64,000 nt of DNA, from contig NZ_WOFH01000005.1 of the NCBI RefSeq assembly GCF_009733595.1, positions 532,406 through 596,405 of the forward strand, given 5' to 3'. The notes beneath the pieces were generated by a model. That model worked only from the letters and a program-made list of their open reading frames with translations, ran no database searches and was not told where the DNA came from. The translations under genes and the position numbers were made by a program. The stretch's first letter is position 1, and every line of letters begins with the position of its first letter. This stretch comes from Actinomadura litoris. Lineage in GTDB: Bacteria; Actinomycetota; Actinomycetes; Streptosporangiales; Streptosporangiaceae. Below are positions 59,789 through 64,000 of the stretch, in pieces.

Positions 59789-60654
59789 CCGACGCGGCGC
59801 CCCGGCACGGCGACACCGTCCACGCGCTGCCGCCGATGTGGTCCTGGCAGGAGTTCGTGGACCGTGCCCGCGCCCCCGACACCATCGAGGACGGCGAGGG
59901 CCGGGGCTGCGCGGACGACTGGGCCGGGGCGACCTGGGAGGAGGCGCTGCGGCTCGCCGAGGACGGCTGGACGACCGTCCTGCCCGAGGTCGACGCCGAG
60001 GTCGCCGAACTGCGCGAGCGGGTCGGCGCCGAGGTGCTGACCACCGCGCTCGTCCCCGCGTGGGATGTGACCGGCAGCGAGGTCGACATCGGCGCCTACC
60101 TGAGCGGCGAGCCTGAGTGCATGGTGGACGCGGTGCCGCAGCGCATCTCGACCCGCGGCCGCGTGGTGACGTTCTTCGTTCCGGCCGGATACGTGCACAC
60201 GACCCCGCACTCGGCCGTCCACCATCGGGGCGTGGCGCTGGCCGCGCTGTGCTCCTCGATCATCGCCGCCGGGCACAGCGTCGAGATCTGGTCGGGCTTC
60301 TGCCCCTACGTGAGCACGACGGACCGCTACGCGTCCATCGCGCGGGTGGTCTCGGCGGCCGAGCCCTTCGACATGGGACGGCTGATGTTCGTGATGGCGC
60401 ATCCGGCGATGCTGCGCCGCCTGTGGTGCGCCGTCTGGGACAGCGCCCCCACACCGAACGCCCTCACCATGTGGAGCGAGAACTACGGGCACGCCTCCTA
60501 CGAGTGCTTCCCCGAAGACCTCCCGGAGGGCATCGAGGACCCGTACATCCTCCCGTTCCTGTCCCCGGCCGACCCGCAGTGGAGAACGGCGGAATCAGCG
60601 ATCGCGTGGTGCCGAGAGATGTTCACCAGCCTCGGCCTGCTGCGCGCGGCCTGA
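59785..60654 (+). CDS. Unrecognised partner of the AAA+ ATPase
   Basis: A protein of 289 residues from GTG 59785, overlapping the ATPase stop by four bases. The N-terminus has MWSWQEFVDRARAPDT and CADDWAGATWEEALRLAEDGW, a pattern I associate with phage and actinobacterial proteins of unknown function. The middle has RGRVVTFFVPAGYVH and HHRGVALAALCSSIIAAGHSVEIWSG, reminiscent of a VWA-like fold without a MIDAS motif. The C-terminus contains several tryptophans and cysteines. By analogy with CobS/CobT and MoxR/VWA pairs it may be the substrate adaptor or target of the ATPase; this is inference. Confidence 0.75.
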   Translation: MTDAAPRHGDTVHALPPMWSWQEFVDRARAPDTIEDGEGRGCADDWAGATWEEALRLAEDGWTTVLPEVDAEVAELRERVGAEVLTTALVPAWDVTGSEVDIGAYLSGEPECMVDAVPQRISTRGRVVTFFVPAGYVHTTPHSAVHHRGVALAALCSSIIAAGHSVEIWSGFCPYVSTTDRYASIARVVSAAEPFDMGRLMFVMAHPAMLRRLWCAVWDSAPTPNALTMWSENYGHASYECFPEDLPEGIEDPYILPFLSPADPQWRTAESAIAWCREMFTSLGLLRAA

Positions 60655-60657
60655 CGG

Positions 60658-61944
60658 CTAGGCGTCGCCTTCGCCGCCGCCGCTGGTGCTTCCGCCTCTG
60701 CCGCCTGACCCGTTGAGGATCCGGTCCACGAACACGCGGTAGTCGACCTCGCCGTTCGGGTGCCGGTACCGGATGCGCCACGGGACGGACGGCGGGTACG
60801 CCGGGATGTCCACGGCGGTCTTCCAGGGCAGCGCGACGTTCCGGAGCGTCGTGCTCCTCCCGCCGACCGTGTAGGTCAGCGACGTCAGCCGGACGTCGCC
60901 GGTCAGCCGGATCTCCAGCACGCGGGACCGCGCGGCGGGCACCGCCGACGCCGTCCTCAGGGGCGTCGGGGCCGCGCTCCCCGGCTCCCGCGCCTCCTTC
61001 TCCGGCGGCTCGCCGTTCTGCTGGAGGAGCAGCGCGCCGGCGGCGCCCCCGGACAGCGCCGCGACCAGCGCGCCCGCGCCCGCCAGCAGCGTCCGCCGCC
61101 GCGCGGGCTCCGGCGCCCGGGGCGCCGGGGGGTTCTCGATCTCGGTGATGTGCCGGTGGATCTCGTCCCGGATCGGCGGCGGCCACGCCGAGGGCGCGCC
61201 GGGTGCGAGCGATCCGGCGAGGTCGCGCAGCCCGGGACGGGACGCCGGGTCGGGCCGCAGGCACCCGGCGACCACCGCCCGCAGCGCCTCGTCGGGGACG
61301 GCCGCGGGGTCGTCGGGCGGCTCGCCGGTGCATGCGAACACCAGCGTGGCGCCCAGGGAGTAGACGTCGGACGGCGGCCCGGTCGCCGCCCCGGCCTCCT
61401 GCTCGGGCGAGGCGAACCCGCGCGACCCCACCGGGCACCCCGCGACCGGCGCGCCGTCCCGCGACTCCTGGGCGATGCCGAAGTCGATCACGCGCGGGCC
61501 CTCGGCGGTGAGCAGCACGTTCGCCGGTTTCAGGTCGAGGTGCGCGTACCCGGCGCGGTGGATCAGCGTGAGCGCCTCGGCCAGCCCGGCCGCCAGCGCG
61601 CGCGCCGCGTCCGGCGGCAGCGGGCCGAACCGCCGGACGGCGTCGCGCAGCGACACCCCCGGCACGAACTCGGTCGCCATCCAGGGGCGCCGCCCGCCGG
61701 GGTCCGCGTCGAGCAGGCCGGGCCCGTACAGGCCGCCGACCTCGCGGGTCGCGGCCACCTCGCGGCGGAAGCGCGCGCGGTGCTCCGGGTCGTCGGCGAA
61801 CTCGGCGTGCATCATCTTCACCGCGACCGGGCGTCCGCCGGCGGACCGGCCGAGGTAGACGACCGCCATGCCCCCCGACCCGGCGCGCGCCATGATCCGG
61901 AACCGCCCGACCGACCTCGGGTCGCTCTGCTCCAGCGGTCGCAC
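60658..61944 (-). CDS. Ser/Thr protein kinase, membrane-anchored
   Basis: A protein of 428 residues from GTG 61944. The kinase domain is in residues about 13-255, with GSGGMAVVYLG, the ATP lysine in VAVKMMHAEF, catalytic HLDLKPANV and DFGIAQ. HLD replaces HRD, so it is a non-RD kinase. A single membrane helix follows (RTLLAGAGALVAALSGGAAGALLL), and then a short extracellular beta domain (RLTGDVRLTSLTYTVGG). The C-terminus ends in a Gly/Ser-rich tail. It starts three bases after the stop of another kinase gene and is surely cotranscribed with it. Confidence 0.92.
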   Translation of the reverse strand: MRPLEQSDPRSVGRFRIMARAGSGGMAVVYLGRSAGGRPVAVKMMHAEFADDPEHRARFRREVAATREVGGLYGPGLLDADPGGRRPWMATEFVPGVSLRDAVRRFGPLPPDAARALAAGLAEALTLIHRAGYAHLDLKPANVLLTAEGPRVIDFGIAQESRDGAPVAGCPVGSRGFASPEQEAGAATGPPSDVYSLGATLVFACTGEPPDDPAAVPDEALRAVVAGCLRPDPASRPGLRDLAGSLAPGAPSAWPPPIRDEIHRHITEIENPPAPRAPEPARRRTLLAGAGALVAALSGGAAGALLLQQNGEPPEKEAREPGSAAPTPLRTASAVPAARSRVLEIRLTGDVRLTSLTYTVGGRSTTLRNVALPWKTAVDIPAYPPSVPWRIRYRHPNGEVDYRVFVDRILNGSGGRGGSTSGGGEGDA

Positions 61945-61947
61945 CGG

Positions 61948-63975
61948 CTAGACCCCGTCCGGCGGGGTGAGGGCCAGCACCGACCCGTCGGCGGTGCCGA
62001 CGAACACCGAGCCGCCGACGGCGACCGGCGCGGACGTCCGGATGGTCACATCGGCCGGGTACCGCCACCGCGTGTGCCCGTCGGCCGCGTCCAGCGCGTA
62101 GACGTGGTGGTCGGCGCAGCCCACGTACACCGTGCCCCCGTCGACGCCGAGCGCGTTCCACTGGTTCCGGGACGTGGTCGCGAACAGCCGCCGCGACCAC
62201 ACCGGCTCACCGGTCGCGGCGCGGAGGGCGAGGACGTCCCCGGCGGCGGTCCCGAAGTAGAGCAGACCGGCCCCGGCCGCGAACCCGGAGCTCTCGTAGA
62301 CGTCATTGCCGATCTGCCGCTTCCACACGGGCGCCCCGGTGTCGGCCCGCAGCGCGTGCACCGTGCCGGGGCCGTCGCAGACGAACACTTGGCCGTAGCA
62401 CGCCTGCGGGTAGTGGGCCCAGGTCGCCGGGTACCTCCACCTGAGCCGTCCGGTGCCCGCGTCCAGGGCGGACACCGCTTTCCTGTCGGCCGCGACGACG
62501 AGGTCGCCGTCCACGGCGATGCCCATCTCGGCGCCGACGCGCGTGGTCCAGCGCCGCCGCCCGGTGCGCGCGTCCAGGGCGGTGACGGTCTCGTAGCCGA
62601 AGCAGGACACGTCCTCGCCCGCCACCGGATACATCGGGACCGCCTCGGACGGCCACGGATGACCCCACCGCTCGGTCCCGGACGAGGCGCGCACCATGCG
62701 GATCCGTCCGCCGAAGTGGTCGTACAGGAACACCCCGTCGCCGTCCACGCTGACGTGGGTGATGTCCCACGAGTGCTGCTTCCAGCGGGTCCTGCCGGTC
62801 TTCGGGTCGAGCGCGCGCAGCAGGCCCTCGGAGTGCGCCAGCACGACGCCGCCTGCGGCGGCGAGGTCGGGGTAGTAGTCGCCCACGCCCACCTTCCACC
62901 GCCGCACCGCGAGCGGCGGCGGCCGGGTCGGTGAGGGCCGGACGCTCGGCGACGCCGCCCCGGCGGCCGGGCCGGGCGCCGCCCGCCCACCGCCCCCGCG
63001 CTCGCCCCGCGACAGCGCCACCAGCGCCGCGCCCGTACCGGCGAACGCCACCGCCGCCGCGCCGCCGACGAGCAGGGCGCGCCTGCTCACCGGGGGCTCG
63101 CCGTCCTCGGCGGGCGGGCGCTCGGGCGGGTTCCGGGCCTCGTGCGCGCGGACGTCGATGGCCGCGGCGATCCCGTCCGGCAGCCACCGGGCGCCGTGCG
63201 CGGGGCCCGCCCCGTCGAGCCTGGCCAGCAGCTCGCCGGCGGACGGCCGCAGCTCAGGCTCGGGCTGGAGGCAGTCCTCGATCAGGTCGCGCAGCCACGC
63301 GTCCTCCAGGTCGCCGAGCCGGGCGTCGACCCCGTCGCGGGACGGCTCGGCGCCGGTCGCGGCGAACGCGAGCACGGCGCCGAGTGAGTACACGTCGCTG
63401 GACGGCCCGACCCTGCGCCCCGCCGCCTGCTCGGGCGACATGAACCCCGGGGTGCCCGGGTTGAAGCCCACCCGGGTGATCGTGACGGCGTCCTCGGGCC
63501 GGGCGATCCCGAAGTCGATCACCCGGGGTCCCCCGGCGGTCAGCATGATGTTCGCGGGCTTCAGGTCGCGGTGGGTCAGCCCCGCCCGGTGGATGTCGAC
63601 CAGCGCCTCGGCGAGCCCGGCCGCCAGCGTGCGGACGGCCGCCGCCGGGAGCGTGCCCTGCCCGGCGACCGCCTCGCGCAGCGTCACCCCCGGCAGGTAG
63701 GCGGTGACCAGCCAGGGCGCCGCCGCCTCCGCGTCGGCGTCCAGCACCGGCGCCGTGAACGCGCCGCTGACCGTGCGGGCCGCGCCGATCTCCCGCCCGA
63801 ACCGCGCCCGGTACGTCGCCTCGCCCGCGTGCCGGGCGCCGATGACCTTGACCGCCACCGTGCGGCCGCCGGGCGAGCGGCCGAGGTAGACCACGCCCAT
63901 GCCGCCGGTGCCCAGCCGGGCCAGCAGGCGGTAGCGGCCGACCCGTCCTGGATCGTCCGGCCGCAACCGCTCCAC
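61948..63975 (-). CDS. Ser/Thr protein kinase with PQQ-type beta-propeller sensor
   Basis: A protein of 675 residues from GTG 63975. The kinase domain (about residues 14-260) has GTGGMGVVYLG, AVKVIGARH, HRDLKPANI, DFGIARP and GTPGFMSPEQAAG, so all catalytic residues are present. A linker with a membrane helix or twin-arginine-like segment (SRRALLVGGAAAVAFAGTGAAL) leads to about 320 residues of PQQ/beta-propeller repeats such as LRALDPKTGRTRWK, VTALDARTGRRRWT, VSALDAGTGRLRWR and VYALDAADGHTRWR. The extracellular propeller probably binds a ligand or cell-wall component. It forms an operon with the kinase gene downstream. Confidence 0.94.
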   Translation of the reverse strand: MERLRPDDPGRVGRYRLLARLGTGGMGVVYLGRSPGGRTVAVKVIGARHAGEATYRARFGREIGAARTVSGAFTAPVLDADAEAAAPWLVTAYLPGVTLREAVAGQGTLPAAAVRTLAAGLAEALVDIHRAGLTHRDLKPANIMLTAGGPRVIDFGIARPEDAVTITRVGFNPGTPGFMSPEQAAGRRVGPSSDVYSLGAVLAFAATGAEPSRDGVDARLGDLEDAWLRDLIEDCLQPEPELRPSAGELLARLDGAGPAHGARWLPDGIAAAIDVRAHEARNPPERPPAEDGEPPVSRRALLVGGAAAVAFAGTGAALVALSRGERGGGGRAAPGPAAGAASPSVRPSPTRPPPLAVRRWKVGVGDYYPDLAAAGGVVLAHSEGLLRALDPKTGRTRWKQHSWDITHVSVDGDGVFLYDHFGGRIRMVRASSGTERWGHPWPSEAVPMYPVAGEDVSCFGYETVTALDARTGRRRWTTRVGAEMGIAVDGDLVVAADRKAVSALDAGTGRLRWRYPATWAHYPQACYGQVFVCDGPGTVHALRADTGAPVWKRQIGNDVYESSGFAAGAGLLYFGTAAGDVLALRAATGEPVWSRRLFATTSRNQWNALGVDGGTVYVGCADHHVYALDAADGHTRWRYPADVTIRTSAPVAVGGSVFVGTADGSVLALTPPDGV

Positions 63976-64000
63976 GCCTCTGCCTTCCCCACGCGCGTCC

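Overview
The window is very GC-rich DNA with GTG starts, GTGA/ATGA stop-start overlaps and several apparently leaderless genes. Its gene content is typical of a filamentous actinomycete: XRE regulators with DUF5753-type ligand domains, PF04672-type methyltransferases, a conservon (cvnA-D), SigK/RskA, many Ser/Thr kinases and furA-katG. A Thermomonosporaceae member such as Actinomadura is a reasonable guess, but that is inference. No rRNA, tRNA, CRISPR array or intact insertion sequence was seen.

Layout, left to right. 1-2322: the edge of a RiPP-type locus (truncated B12/radical-SAM methyltransferase, a possible 18-residue peptide ORF, a divergent MFS exporter). 2323-8016: glutamate dehydrogenase, an acyltransferase and a VWA protein, separated by long non-coding stretches made of degenerate repeats. 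8017-14770: a secreted glycoside-hydrolase-like protein, a two-component system whose kinase carries a 54-residue tandem-repeat insertion in its ATP lid, a tetR stump cut by G-rich DNA, and an MFS transporter. 14924-19536: an unrecognised two-gene cassette (950-aa Ser/Thr-rich protein plus a 587-aa GxSxGG protein). 19540-21343: a flavin monooxygenase and MarR regulator sharing two perfect or near-perfect operators. 21535-31513: regulators, two PF04672-type methyltransferases (one overlapping a P450), a cyclase-like protein, a PAS-GAF-PP2C phosphatase and an anti-sigma-like ATPase.

31519-34845: a self-contained unit with DUF2975/XRE under a palindromic operator, then a PaeR7I/XhoI-like restriction-modification pair. 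An eye scan found no CTCGAG in the whole window, although CTCGAC, CTCGAT and CTCGAA are common, which fits an active CTCGAG-specific system. 34860-38457: fasciclin lipoprotein, molybdopterin oxidoreductase, SigK and RskA, with two divergent SigK-like promoters of identical spacing. 38508-43664: NmrA/TetR pair, a 4Fe-4S protein lacking the first radical-SAM cysteine, an FHA protein and a Ser/Thr kinase.

43665-50064: a 1-kb non-coding stretch with TTGGAC dyads, an acyl-CoA dehydrogenase-like protein, and a conservon with a GAF protein. 50493-54896: a proline-rich membrane protein and two secreted hydrolases. 55003-58261: furA-katG and a second, convergent fur; the two fur genes share a 15-bp upstream motif. 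58364-63975: a coiled-coil AAA+ ATPase with an unrecognised partner and two Ser/Thr kinases, one with a beta-propeller.

The best candidates for undescribed biology are the 14924-19536 cassette, the repeat-expanded histidine kinase, the cysteine-deficient radical-SAM relative beside FHA/kinase genes, and the partial RiPP locus at the left edge.
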